From Parcubacteria group bacterium CG1_02_44_31 (lineage in GTDB: Bacteria > Patescibacteriota > Minisyncoccia > UBA6257 > Brennerbacteraceae), in NCBI GenBank assembly GCA_001872485.1, contig MNWK01000036.1:1-32591 (forward strand): DNA of 32,591 nt. Direction: 5' to 3'. The position numbers and the translations under genes were made by a program. Positions 1 to 9,655 of the stretch are shown here, piece by piece (position 1 is the stretch's first letter; each line of letters opens with the position of its first letter). The notes beneath the pieces were generated by a model. The model searched no databases, had not been told where the DNA came from, and was given only the letters and a program-made list of their open reading frames with translations.

Positions 1-10
1 TATTATTTAT

Positions 11-144
11 TAGCATTATTAGCGATTACTTTGTTTGAAAATATTATTCGCATTATTTTTATACCATTAGCATTATTAGCGATTACTTTGTTTGAAAATA
101 TTATTCGCATTATTTTTATACCATTAGCATTATTAGCGATTACT
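11..144. repeat. 57-bp tandem repeat, about 2.4 copies, upstream of yqeY
   Basis: 'tagcattattagcgattactttgtttgaaaatattattcgcattatttttatacca' recurs at offsets 11, 68 and 125 (period 57); may continue left of the window. Confidence 0.9.
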
Positions 145-154
145 CAAACTCAAT

Positions 155-634
155 ATGGCGTTATACGACACGATTAGACAGGATATGACGAATGCCTTGA
201 AACAAAAGGACGAGTTTCGTTTGGGCGTATTGCGTATGCTTGTTGCGGCATTGCAAAATCAGGAAATTGAAAAACATGCGAAACTGGTCAAATCGGGGAA
301 AGAACCCGAACCCTTAAACGATGAAGAGGTTATGGCTGTGATTGACCGCGAAACAAAAAAACGCAAAGAAGTCGCTATGGGATACGAACAAGCGGGAAGA
401 CCTGACGCCAGCAGCCAAGAGTTTGCGGAAGCAAAGATTTTGCAAATGTATTTGCCTGAGCGCATGCATGGCGATGAACTTCGTTTTGCGGTGAAGGCGT
501 TGTACGAATCAGTTCCGGAGACAGACCGATTGCAATTCGGCAAAGTGATGCAAAAAATTTCCGAGAACCTTCGGGGTAAAGCTGATATGAGCGAAGTGTC
601 TGTTGTGCTCCGCGAATTGATGCAGGCGCGATAA
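155..634 (+). CDS. yqeY: GatB/YqeY domain-containing protein
   Basis: MALYDTIRQDMTNALKQKDEFRLGVLRMLVAALQNQEI...YLPE is typical of YqeY. Confidence 0.9.
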   Translation: MALYDTIRQDMTNALKQKDEFRLGVLRMLVAALQNQEIEKHAKLVKSGKEPEPLNDEEVMAVIDRETKKRKEVAMGYEQAGRPDASSQEFAEAKILQMYLPERMHGDELRFAVKALYESVPETDRLQFGKVMQKISENLRGKADMSEVSVVLRELMQAR

Positions 635-1132
635 ATGCTGGAAATTATCAATACAACGAAATTTCGGGTTCCCGTTTCACGCATACAGCGCGATATGGGA
701 ATCCTTTTTTCGTTATTGCATATTCCTGCAATGTCCACGTGCGAGGTGATTGTGGTCGGGTCTCGGCGCATGCGTGCAATCAATGCGGCGTATGGATTTA
801 AACGCTATTCAACCACGGTATTGAGCTTTTCAGTTCCAAAAAGGTTTGTAACCGGCCCTCATAGGCATCTGGGCGAAATATACGTGTGTGTTTCAGACAT
901 GAAAAAACAGGGGTTGACATTCAACCCGCGCCCCGCAAGGCCCAGTGCGTCAGTATGGGGTGCGGGGTACGCTGTGCACAAGTCGCGCGTTGGTTTTTAT
1001 CCTGTTTTGATATACTATATACTACATGGGTTGCTCCATTTGATCGGGTACGACCACGAAGGTTCGGAAGTGCGGCGAAAACGCATGGAGAAAAAAGAGC
1101 AATCGTTGTGGCATAAATTATGTGGCGCATAA
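635..1132 (+). CDS. ybeY: Endoribonuclease/rRNA maturation factor YbeY
   Basis: Metal-binding signature HGLLHLIGYDHE; follows yqeY directly. Confidence 0.9.
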   Translation: MLEIINTTKFRVPVSRIQRDMGILFSLLHIPAMSTCEVIVVGSRRMRAINAAYGFKRYSTTVLSFSVPKRFVTGPHRHLGEIYVCVSDMKKQGLTFNPRPARPSASVWGAGYAVHKSRVGFYPVLIYYILHGLLHLIGYDHEGSEVRRKRMEKKEQSLWHKLCGA

Positions 1133-1145
1133 ATCATTAATCATT

Positions 1146-2369
1146 ATGAGCACAAAAACGCTATTTGCACTTGACATTGGAAGTTCAACGCTGAAAGGCA
1201 TTATCGCCGAAGTGAATGTGAAAAAAGGTTCGGTTGCGATTTGCGCAAGCGCTCAAGTAAAATCATCTGGCATTCGGCGCGGAATCATTTTTGACATTGA
1301 AGATGCCGCCCGCGCGGTAAGCGAGCTTATCAATGAATTGGAAACGACGTATAAACATGAAATCACCGAGGCGCATGTGTTGGTTGGCGGTCCATATTTG
1401 GAAACGCGATTTGCCAAAGGAAATATTATCGTATCGCGTCCGGACGAACAAATAGGACAAGAAGATATTGACCGTATGTATGATACGGTGCAGGCGCTGC
1501 CGTCTCCGCAGAATCGGACGGTTTTGCATGTTATTCCGCAGAATTTTGTGATTGATGAGGTTGACCGTGTGAAAAACCCCATTGATATGCAAGGCAGCCG
1601 GTTGAGTTTGGAAGCTACGGTTATTGATATTTTCAATCAAGCGCTCATTAGTTTGCATAAAGTTTTAAATATTGTCGGGTTGCGGTCTGTTCAGACCGTT
1701 GCGCATCCGCTCGCAACCGCAAAGGCGCTTCTGCCCAAGCGGGACCGCGAGCAAGGCGTGTGCGCGATTGATTTCGGAGCAGAAACAACATCACTTACCG
1801 TTTTTGAAGATGATGAATTAAAACACATTGTCGTGATTCCGTTAGGGTCGCAAAATATCACCAACGACATTGCCAATGCGCTTCGTATTCATTTTGACAG
1901 CGCGGAGCGCATCAAGGTCGGGTTTGGGTCTGCGCTTGCGGCTAAAGTGAGCAAGAAAGATATGATTGAATTGTCGCAATTCATTGAAGGAGAGAAAGAA
2001 GCGGTTTCGAAAAAATATATTGCGGACATTATTGATGCGCGGCTTTCTGAAATTTTGGGGTTTGTGAATGATGAGTTAAAAAAACTCGGCAGAGCGGGCA
2101 AACTCCCGGCTGGAGTTGTTGTGTACGGCGGCGGAGCCGAACTTCCGTATATGAAGAATATTGTCAAACGAGAACTGAAAATGTCCGTGCGCCGGGCTGA
2201 TATGAATCATTACAATCGGCTGTTTCCTGAAGAAATTCCGCCTGCGCTGTACGGCGTGTATAGCATGGTAGTATGGTACTTTGACTCTGTTGTTGGCGAA
2301 CAGCGTCAGATGTATCAAAAAGGGCCAATAGGATTTGTGAAAAGAATCATTGAAAACTTCCTTCCATGA
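1146..2369 (+). CDS. ftsA: Cell division protein FtsA
   Basis: MSTKTLFALDIGSSTLKGIIAEV... actin-like fold motifs; precedes ftsZ. Start moved from 1122 to ATG at 1146. Confidence 0.93.
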   Translation: MSTKTLFALDIGSSTLKGIIAEVNVKKGSVAICASAQVKSSGIRRGIIFDIEDAARAVSELINELETTYKHEITEAHVLVGGPYLETRFAKGNIIVSRPDEQIGQEDIDRMYDTVQALPSPQNRTVLHVIPQNFVIDEVDRVKNPIDMQGSRLSLEATVIDIFNQALISLHKVLNIVGLRSVQTVAHPLATAKALLPKRDREQGVCAIDFGAETTSLTVFEDDELKHIVVIPLGSQNITNDIANALRIHFDSAERIKVGFGSALAAKVSKKDMIELSQFIEGEKEAVSKKYIADIIDARLSEILGFVNDELKKLGRAGKLPAGVVVYGGGAELPYMKNIVKRELKMSVRRADMNHYNRLFPEEIPPALYGVYSMVVWYFDSVVGEQRQMYQKGPIGFVKRIIENFLP

Positions 2370-3688
2370 AGAAAAAAAACAAAATGAAGTCCTCCGTGCG
2401 CGGAATCCCGCGCCAGAAGACCATTCATCTACGGGTAAACCAGCAGTCTCCTCGCGCGTGGACAAAATCCTTGCAGCGGGAAACGCAAAACAAAGCGTCA
2501 AAGAAGCGGGAAAAACATGCTGCAAAACAAATACATGAATTGTTGGTTTCCCGTCAGCAGGAACAGCTAAACGTTTTTTTGCCCAAAATAAGAATTGTCG
2601 GCATAGGCGGCGCGGGTGGAAACGCATTGACGCGCATGGAAGGGATTATGAAAGGTATTGAAACAATTGCGTTCAATACCGATGCGCAGGATTTGAAAAT
2701 GTGCCGCGCTTCAAAAAAGGTTCAGATTGGAAAACACCTGACGCATGGTCGTGGGGCGGGCATGAACCCCGAAATTGGCAGGCAAGCTGCCGAAGAAAAT
2801 AAAGAAGAAATCGCAAAAACCCTTGAGGGTTCGGAATTGGTTTTTTTGACATGCGGATTAGGCGGAGGAACAGGGTCTGGCGCCGCGCCGGTGGTTGCCC
2901 AAATTGCGCGCAGTCAAGGGTCTTTGTGCGTGGCAATCGTGACTATGCCGTTTTCGTTTGAGGGTACGCAACGTTACGCCATTGCCTCTCGCGCGTGGGC
3001 TATGCTTCGCGACTGCGTTGACGCGTTGATTACGGTTTCCAATGACCGTGTGTTCAATGTTATTTCACAGGATACATCTTTGAAAAAAGCATTTTGGCAT
3101 ATTGATGAAATTTTGCGCGAAGGCGTGCAAGCGGTATACGATATTATTATGAAACCCGGGCTCATCAATGTTGATTTTTCAGATGTAAAAACTATTATGC
3201 AAAATTCTGGTCCTGCGCTTTTGGGCATCGGTATGGCAAAAGGAAAAGACCGCGCGCACGACGCGGCAAATCGTGCGATTGGGTCGCCGCTGCTGGACAT
3301 GACTATGGAGAACGCGCATCATGTGCTATTGAATATTTCTAGCCGCGAAGGCCTCACAATGTTAGAAGTTCAACAAGCTGCGCAAACGATTACTGCGTCC
3401 ATCGCGCAAGACGCGCGCGTCATTTTCGGAGCGACATTTGACCATAGATTGGGTAAAGGCGATATGAAAATCACAGTGATTGCAACCGGATTTGGCGAGG
3501 ACAGCGGGTCTGTTGCGTCGCGCGCGCTGCCATTGGGATACGAACAAAAACACATTGCGGAAATATCAACAGAGGAATCGCAATCGCACAAAGATATGTT
3601 GAGCGAAAAGATGAAGCAGTTTGAAGGTTTGGAAGAGCCGGCATTTTTGCGAAGAAAAAAACCCAGCGAAGCTCAACGGGCTGATTGA
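2366..3688 (+). CDS. ftsZ: Cell division protein FtsZ with basic N-terminal extension
   Basis: [40 protein letters not shown] tubulin signature. Confidence 0.96.
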   Translation: MKKKNKMKSSVRGIPRQKTIHLRVNQQSPRAWTKSLQRETQNKASKKREKHAAKQIHELLVSRQQEQLNVFLPKIRIVGIGGAGGNALTRMEGIMKGIETIAFNTDAQDLKMCRASKKVQIGKHLTHGRGAGMNPEIGRQAAEENKEEIAKTLEGSELVFLTCGLGGGTGSGAAPVVAQIARSQGSLCVAIVTMPFSFEGTQRYAIASRAWAMLRDCVDALITVSNDRVFNVISQDTSLKKAFWHIDEILREGVQAVYDIIMKPGLINVDFSDVKTIMQNSGPALLGIGMAKGKDRAHDAANRAIGSPLLDMTMENAHHVLLNISSREGLTMLEVQQAAQTITASIAQDARVIFGATFDHRLGKGDMKITVIATGFGEDSGSVASRALPLGYEQKHIAEISTEESQSHKDMLSEKMKQFEGLEEPAFLRRKKPSEAQRAD

Positions 3689-3690
3689 AT

Positions 3691-3842
3691 GCCGCATAAG
3701 GTATTCCACGTTGGCATTCGTGGCATTGCGCATTTTGGATTTCAAGAGCTGAAACCCCGTTACTGTCCCGCAACGCGGGTCTGGTACTGGGGCGGTTTTA
3801 TCTTGTTATGCGGACTAAAAACGGGCGTACGCCCGTTTTTTT
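3691..3842 (+). ncRNA. Candidate structured RNA (P1-closed multi-hairpin) followed by intrinsic terminator, upstream of nrdJ
   Basis: CCGCATAA (3692-3699) pairs with TTATGCGG (3806-3813); internal hairpins CCACG/CGTGG and CCCCG..TAC[CCCGC AAC GCGGG]GTAC.GGGG; then ACGGGCGTACGCCCGT+T8 (3821-3843). Confidence 0.55.
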
Positions 3843-3843
3843 T
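3821..3843 (+). terminator. Rho-independent terminator
   Basis: ACGGGC GTAC GCCCGT followed by T-run. Confidence 0.85.
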
Positions 3844-4043
3844 GATTTTGGTGCGTTGTGTTTTGACAATGTTTTGAAAATAATGTCTGATTTTTTGTTG
3901 TGTTGCCGATGTGTTGACTTGGTGTAATTTGTATGATGCCGTAAATCGGCAAAACCCGTATGGGACGGTTAGTTTTTATCCACTGTTTTTTGTTGCGCGA
4001 GTGATACAATCCAGCCATAAATTTAATCAAGATTCATAGGATT

Positions 4044-6299
4044 ATGTATCAGCAAAACGCCGTAACCAAAATTCGCAAACGAGATGGGTCAATCGAAGAT
4101 TTTGATTTGGACAAAATTGTTCAAGTTGTTTATAAAGCGTTATTGTCAACCAAGGAAGGAACAGAAGCGGATGCTCATCGCGTTGCGGATAGCGTGTTAA
4201 ATGATTTACTGGCTATAGCAAAGGATCAAAAAGATTTTTTACCGACCGTAGAAGGCATTCAGAATTTGGTAGAGAAAAACCTCATGCTTCATAAATTGCC
4301 GGAGACCGCAAAGGCGTACATATTGTATCGTCAACAACATACTGATTTACGGAAAAAGGGGTTGGGTGTGCCGGACGACGTGAGAAAGAAATTCAATGAA
4401 AGCAAGAAATATTTTAAAAACCCTTTGTCTGAATTGGTATATTACAAATCATATGCGCGTTGGGTTGAAAAAGAGGGACGCAGAGAAACATGGCCAGAGA
4501 CAGTTGACCGGTTTATGGTTTTTATGAAAAATAAGATGAAGAAAAGATTGACTGATGTAGAATATGAAAAAATCCACCTGATGATTCTTGAGCAAGATAT
4601 TATTCCTTCAATGCGCTTGATTTGGGCAGCCGGAGATGCGGCCAAGAAAACCAATGTGGCTGCTTATAATTGTTCTTTTGTTGCTCCTTCTTGCTGGAGG
4701 GATTTTGGTGAAATGGCATATATTTTGATGTGCGGCGCCGGAGTTGGCGTTTCGGTGGAGAGTCACGTGGTGCAAGGGTTACCGCAAATAGCAAAACAAT
4801 CTGGTAAGAAATTGAAAACGCATGTCGTTGCGGACAGTAAGGAGGGATGGGCAAATGCAATTACGCTTGGGCTTTCAGCATGGGCTTCGGGTAAAGATAT
4901 TGACTTTGATTATTCAAAAGTCCGTCCAGCAGGAGCGCGGTTAAAGACTATGGGTGGCAGAGCTTCTGGCCCAGAACCATTGAAGAGTTTGCTCGTTTTT
5001 GCGCGTCAAAAAATGTTGGCAAAACAGGGCAGACGTTTATCCAACATTGATGTACACGATATTATTTGTAAAATCGGAGAGGTTGTGGTTTCTGGAGGTG
5101 TGCGTAGAAGCTCGATTATTTCTTTGTCGGATTTAGACGATAACGAAATGCGAAACGCGAAGGCCGGTCAGTTTTTTATTACTGAGCCGCAGCGAAGCAT
5201 GGCGAATAACTCTGCGGTTTATACGCAAAAACCAACCACAGCTGAGTTTCTTGACGAATGGGTTGCGCTTATGAAGAGCGGTACAGGGGAACGGGGTATT
5301 TTTAATAGAGGGTGTCTTGAAAAACAGCTCCCTTCACGCCGCTGGAGAAAATTCAAAAAGTATTTAGATACGGCGGGCGTTAACCCATGCGGAGAGATTA
5401 TTTTACGTTCAAAACAATTTTGCAATTTGTCCGGCATTGTTATTCGTCCCGAAGATACACGAAAAACCCTTTTGGAGAAAATAAAATACGCGACTATTCT
5501 GGGAACATACCAGGCTCTTCTGACGTATTTTCCGTATCTGTCGTCTGATTGGCAGAAAAATTGCAAAGAAGAAATGTTGCTTGGAGTTTCTTTGACTGGA
5601 TACTGGGATAACGTAGTGGTGCGGAATGCAAAAGTTCTTGAAGAAATGCGCAAAGAAGCAATTAAGACCAATAGAAAGTACGCAAAACGGTCTAAAATTC
5701 GTCCATCAACGTGTGTAACGTGCGTAAAACCATCGGGCAATTCTTCCCAGTTTTTGGATACCGCTTCTGGTATGCATCCCCGTTTTTCGAAGTATTATAT
5801 TCGTCGCGTCAGAATAAATACGACCGACCCCATATTGAAAATGCTTCGCGATCAAGGGGTACCCGTGTATCCAGAAGTTGGTCAACGCGCGGATAATGCG
5901 ACAACGTTTGTTGTTGAGTTTCCAATTAAATCGCCGGAAGGATCAATAGTAAAAGATGATATTTCAGCGATAGAGTTGCTTGAACAATGGAAGTTATTGA
6001 AAATACACTTTACCGAACATAATCCTTCAGCAACTATTTATGTAGGGGATAATGAATGGATAGAAGTAGCGGATTGGATCTATCGGAACTGGGAAATTGT
6101 CGGTGGGTTGACTTTTTTGCCGCGCGATAATCATGTGTATCAACTCGCGCCGTATGAAGAAATAGATAAAGAAACATACGAAAAATTGGCAAAAATTTAC
6201 GAACACGTTGATTTCTCGAAATTATATCTATACGAAAAGCAAGACGAAACAAGCGGAGCAAAAGAGTATGCGTGCGGCGGTGGCGCATGTGAAATATAA
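4044..6299 (+). CDS. nrdJ: Adenosylcobalamin-dependent ribonucleoside-triphosphate reductase (class II)
   Basis: MRLIWAAGDAAKKTNVAAYNCSF, MCGAGVGVSVE, NPCGEIILRSKQFCNLS, C-terminal CGGGACEI redox cysteines; monomeric RTPR size. Confidence 0.93.
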   Translation: MYQQNAVTKIRKRDGSIEDFDLDKIVQVVYKALLSTKEGTEADAHRVADSVLNDLLAIAKDQKDFLPTVEGIQNLVEKNLMLHKLPETAKAYILYRQQHTDLRKKGLGVPDDVRKKFNESKKYFKNPLSELVYYKSYARWVEKEGRRETWPETVDRFMVFMKNKMKKRLTDVEYEKIHLMILEQDIIPSMRLIWAAGDAAKKTNVAAYNCSFVAPSCWRDFGEMAYILMCGAGVGVSVESHVVQGLPQIAKQSGKKLKTHVVADSKEGWANAITLGLSAWASGKDIDFDYSKVRPAGARLKTMGGRASGPEPLKSLLVFARQKMLAKQGRRLSNIDVHDIICKIGEVVVSGGVRRSSIISLSDLDDNEMRNAKAGQFFITEPQRSMANNSAVYTQKPTTAEFLDEWVALMKSGTGERGIFNRGCLEKQLPSRRWRKFKKYLDTAGVNPCGEIILRSKQFCNLSGIVIRPEDTRKTLLEKIKYATILGTYQALLTYFPYLSSDWQKNCKEEMLLGVSLTGYWDNVVVRNAKVLEEMRKEAIKTNRKYAKRSKIRPSTCVTCVKPSGNSSQFLDTASGMHPRFSKYYIRRVRINTTDPILKMLRDQGVPVYPEVGQRADNATTFVVEFPIKSPEGSIVKDDISAIELLEQWKLLKIHFTEHNPSATIYVGDNEWIEVADWIYRNWEIVGGLTFLPRDNHVYQLAPYEEIDKETYEKLAKIYEHVDFSKLYLYEKQDETSGAKEYACGGGACEI

Positions 6300-6366
6300 T
6301 GGTATTATTCGTTTATTTTATGCAGGAATTGTGTTTCCCACGTTTTTGTGGTACACTTAGTTTCAT

Positions 6367-7122
6367 ATGACACAGACATTATCAGCACATGTGCGAACCG
6401 TAACGGGCAAGCGCGTTGCTTCAAACCGCGCAGCTGGCATGGTTCCCGCAGTGGTATACGGTCCGGATGTGAAGCAAAACCGTGTTATTGAAATTGATGC
6501 GGTCCAGCTGCAAAAATTTTTGCATTTCATGAAACCAAACGAAGTGGTGGCGCTTGATATTGAAGACACGGAAGGCAAAAAGGAAACGCATCAAGTTCTT
6601 ATCCATGAAATCTCGCGCGACCCGATAAAGGAAACAATTATGCATGTTGATATATATGCGTTCAGCGCGAAGAAAAAAGTCCATGTGGACTTACCAATTG
6701 TCTTGTTCGGCACATCTCCGCTTGAAGCAGAAGGCGCCTTGATGATGAAAAATATTGAAGAATTAGGTGTTGAATGCTCGCCGCTTCATATTCCGGAGAA
6801 CATTTCCATTGACATTTCCAACTTGGTTTCTTTTGACCAAACCATTTATATCCGAGATTTGAAATTGCCCGAAGGTATTGTGTGCCGTATTGACCTAAGT
6901 ACTCCTGTGGTGTCCGCAGTTGCGCCGGTAAGCGAAGAAGAGCTTGCAGCGATGGAAGCAGTTTCTACAGAGTCCATGAAAGAGCCTGAATTAGCGGGGA
7001 AGATAAAAGAAGAAGTTGAAGAGCAGGAACAAGGGGAAAACGACAAACAACAATCGTCAGACGTTCCAAGGGGCGCCAGGCGTCCCAAGCAAGAAAAAAA
7101 ATCCAAGCAAGAAAAGAAATAA
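6367..7122 (+). CDS. rplY: 50S ribosomal protein L25/general stress protein Ctc
   Basis: RTVTGKRVASNRAAGMVPAVVYGPD..., DPIKETIMHVDIYAF; charged C-terminal tail. Confidence 0.92.
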   Translation: MTQTLSAHVRTVTGKRVASNRAAGMVPAVVYGPDVKQNRVIEIDAVQLQKFLHFMKPNEVVALDIEDTEGKKETHQVLIHEISRDPIKETIMHVDIYAFSAKKKVHVDLPIVLFGTSPLEAEGALMMKNIEELGVECSPLHIPENISIDISNLVSFDQTIYIRDLKLPEGIVCRIDLSTPVVSAVAPVSEEELAAMEAVSTESMKEPELAGKIKEEVEEQEQGENDKQQSSDVPRGARRPKQEKKSKQEKK

Positions 7123-7342
7123 AGATGGCCGCGTTCATACAGGGGACATCAAGATATTTCAAGCGTAATTATTCTCAATGCGTATGATTGAGGATATTAA
7201 AAAAAGAGCGCGTCGCGTCACGGTGTTGGTGGAAAAGCAGATACCGTACGGCAGGCCTGCCTGTGTCGTCCCCCGCTGTTTGCAGGATGCGGGCAGGCAC
7301 GCCTGCGTGCCGGAACGCACTTCGGTGTGCAGGCATGTTGCG

Positions 7343-8707
7343 ATGTCAATACACCATATTCGTATCAAAGCATACGGCCGTTTTGCATTGTGGTTATGTA
7401 TATTTGCATCGTGTATAATGGTGTTTAATCTTCGCACCGATTTTGCGAATGCGCCCGTTTCGTTTTCGTTTGGACCGTCCGTATTGTTTGCTGATACATT
7501 TGAAGAACGGCAGAATCTTGAAAATCAGCTGACTCAAATCCAAAATCAGATTGACCAATACGAAAAAAACATCGCTGATATCCAAGGACAGAAAAAGACG
7601 CTCGCCAATGAAATTAAACTGTTCAACGCCAAAATCGCCAGCATAAATTTACAAATCAAATCGCTTGATTTAGAAATTCGACGGTTAAATTTACGCGTTA
7701 CGGACGTGGGATTGGATATCAAAGATTCGGAATCGAAAATCGACACGGCACATAAAGTGTTGGCAGGTTCCTTGAATAATTTATATGAAATGGACCGCAT
7801 ATCATTGCTTGAAATGCTTGTGGCACAGGGTACTATTTCAACATTTTTTGATGAATTAAATGCCCAAACTGTAGTTCAAGAACAGGCAAAAGCACAACTG
7901 GACAAGATTAAGGTGCTGAAAACAAATTTAGAAACACAGCAAGAAGATTTAGTTAGCAGGCGAGAAGACCAACAAAGTTTGCGCCAGTTGCAAGCAAATC
8001 AGCGTCAAGCGTTAGCGAATCAGGGCGCAGCAAAAAACAAACTTTTGGCTGATACAAAAGGAAAAGAGAACGCGTATCAGAGCTTGCTCCAAAAGTCCAA
8101 GCAGACCGCTGCGCAAATTCGGGCGCAGTTATATGAATTATTGGGAGGAGGAGAGATTAAATTTGAAGATGCTTTAAAATATGCTGATTTTGCGTCCGGG
8201 CAAGCAGGCGTGCGTTCCGCGCTGATTTTGGCTGTTCTGGACAGAGAATCCGCTTTGGGGAAAAATGTAGGCAAGTGCTCATGGCAAACCGCAATGCATC
8301 CTACGCGCGATAAGCCTTTGTTTGCGCAAATTACACAGGCATTGGGGCTCAATCCGGATTCTATGCCTGTTTCGTGCCCGATTCTCAGCGATGGGTCGTA
8401 TGGCGGAGCTATGGGGGTTGCGCAATTTTTGCCTTCCACATGGATGTTGTATAAAGACCGAATTCAGAAAATTACCGGTTCATATCCTTCACCATGGAAT
8501 CCGCGCGATGCGTTTTTGGCTACTGCGTTGTATTTGGCTGACGCAGGAGCGCGAGACCAGACGTATGCGTCTGAACGTATTGCAGCGGCAAAATACTACG
8601 CGGGGAGCAGGTGGCGGTATTATCTGTATTCGTACGGAGCACGGGTGATGGAACGCGTAAGTTATTACGCAGAACAAATTTCCATTTTGCAAAAGGCAAA
8701 CTCTTGA
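7343..8707 (+). CDS. Secreted coiled-coil protein with lytic transglycosylase-like C-terminal domain
   Basis: N-terminal hydrophobic segment, long coiled coil, then LALILAVLDRESALGKNVG..GSYGGAMGVAQFLPSTWMLYKDRI. ORF is open to 7178 but ATG 7343 (MSIHHIRIK) precedes the signal-like segment. Confidence 0.8.
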   Translation: MSIHHIRIKAYGRFALWLCIFASCIMVFNLRTDFANAPVSFSFGPSVLFADTFEERQNLENQLTQIQNQIDQYEKNIADIQGQKKTLANEIKLFNAKIASINLQIKSLDLEIRRLNLRVTDVGLDIKDSESKIDTAHKVLAGSLNNLYEMDRISLLEMLVAQGTISTFFDELNAQTVVQEQAKAQLDKIKVLKTNLETQQEDLVSRREDQQSLRQLQANQRQALANQGAAKNKLLADTKGKENAYQSLLQKSKQTAAQIRAQLYELLGGGEIKFEDALKYADFASGQAGVRSALILAVLDRESALGKNVGKCSWQTAMHPTRDKPLFAQITQALGLNPDSMPVSCPILSDGSYGGAMGVAQFLPSTWMLYKDRIQKITGSYPSPWNPRDAFLATALYLADAGARDQTYASERIAAAKYYAGSRWRYYLYSYGARVMERVSYYAEQISILQKANS

Positions 8708-8782
8708 AAAAGAAAGAACATCAAATATTCCAGTCATTCATGGACTATCTTGTCAGACGGGACTGGCGCGTTGGCAAGCAAC

Positions 8783-8811
8783 TTGCATATCGCGCTGTTT
8801 TTTGTTATACT
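8783..8811 (+). promoter_or_regulatory. Putative sigma70-type promoter upstream of RNase P RNA
   Basis: TTGCAT (8783-8788) - 17 nt - TATACT (8806-8811). Confidence 0.55.
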
Positions 8812-8949
8812 TATGTTTCGAGAAGGGACCGTCCGATCGCCCCGCCCCAATTTTGCCTTTGAGTTATCAAGCGGCACATCCCGTAAATGCGGGATCCCTA
8901 TTCGGGAACAGTGCCGCGCGATGTATCCACGGTAATATAAAAATATTAT

Positions 8950-9645
8950 TGTTCACAGTGATACTCGGGAGCAAAATTGGAGCGGGGAGGAAAGTCCGGA
9001 TACCTGTTGATTTTGTAACTACCTCAGGTAGGCAAAATCAACAACGTAGCGGGTAACACCCGCCACCGTTGCTTCGCACTGGTGACTAATGACAAATAAC
9101 TAAAGACTAACAATAAAATTCGTTATTAGTTGTTGGTTGTGAGTTATGAGTTACCAATGCGGAGCAGCGGTAGAGGTGCGAACAGAGACGCCGAGTCGCG
9201 AAAGCGCCGAGGCGCCCTTCGAAGCGTTTCGTCGCCATAGCTATGAAGCGTCGGTGACTTTATGCGTAGGAGGGCGAGCGCAGCTATAAAGCAGGCTCAT
9301 CATTATCAAAACTTTGGTGGGTCTTTGTCTAGGGCTGCGATGAAACGGCTAAATCCTTACGGGGTACAAGGCCGTGCCTCCAGTGCTCCGCACTGGAAAT
9401 TCGAAATCCGAAACGTTTAGAATTTAAATATTTTAATTTGTTTCGTGCTTCGAGTTTCGTGCTTCCAATGCGGAGCATTGGTTGGAGTGCCGCAATTTGC
9501 CCTGAGCTTGTCGAAGGGCTTGAGCCCGAGAGTAATCAAGGGCCTAGAGTAATGATCGGATACCTTGCCGCAATGCTTTCCGCCATTTGCGGGATGCAGG
9601 CGGGGAAACAGAATCCGGCTTACGAATCCTTTCTCGTTATATGTA
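8950..9645 (+). ncRNA. rnpB: RNase P RNA (bacterial type A-like) with two large insertions
   Basis: CR-I GGGGAGGAAAGTCCGGA; GCGGGTAACACCCGC (P8); GAGGTGCGAACAGAGA; GATGAAACGGCTAAATCC; CTTGAGCCC..GGGCCTAGAGTAATGATC; CR-V ACAGAATCCGGCTTACG. Ends approximate. Confidence 0.9.
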
Positions 9646-9655
9646 ATGTATTGAT

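Noticed and set aside
1-144. CRISPR array
   Set aside because: The 57-bp repeat is tandem without spacers, and no cas genes are present.
259-783. Long antisense ORF on the minus strand opposite yqeY/ybeY (and many similar antisense ORFs)
   Set aside because: Lies opposite well-supported coding genes; no recognisable domains; typical shadow ORFs.
947-1005. Small palindromic insertion in YbeY (loop before HGLLHL longer than usual)
   Set aside because: The loop is roughly 15-18 residues long, but the inverted repeats are weak; cannot be separated from natural loop variation without an alignment.
3691-3843. Classical cobalamin riboswitch
   Set aside because: No convincing B12 box or GCCACTG core; kept only as an unnamed structured RNA candidate.
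8712-8935. Short ORFs between the transglycosylase gene and RNase P RNA
   Set aside because: Overlap a promoter and structured leader; no protein family resemblance.
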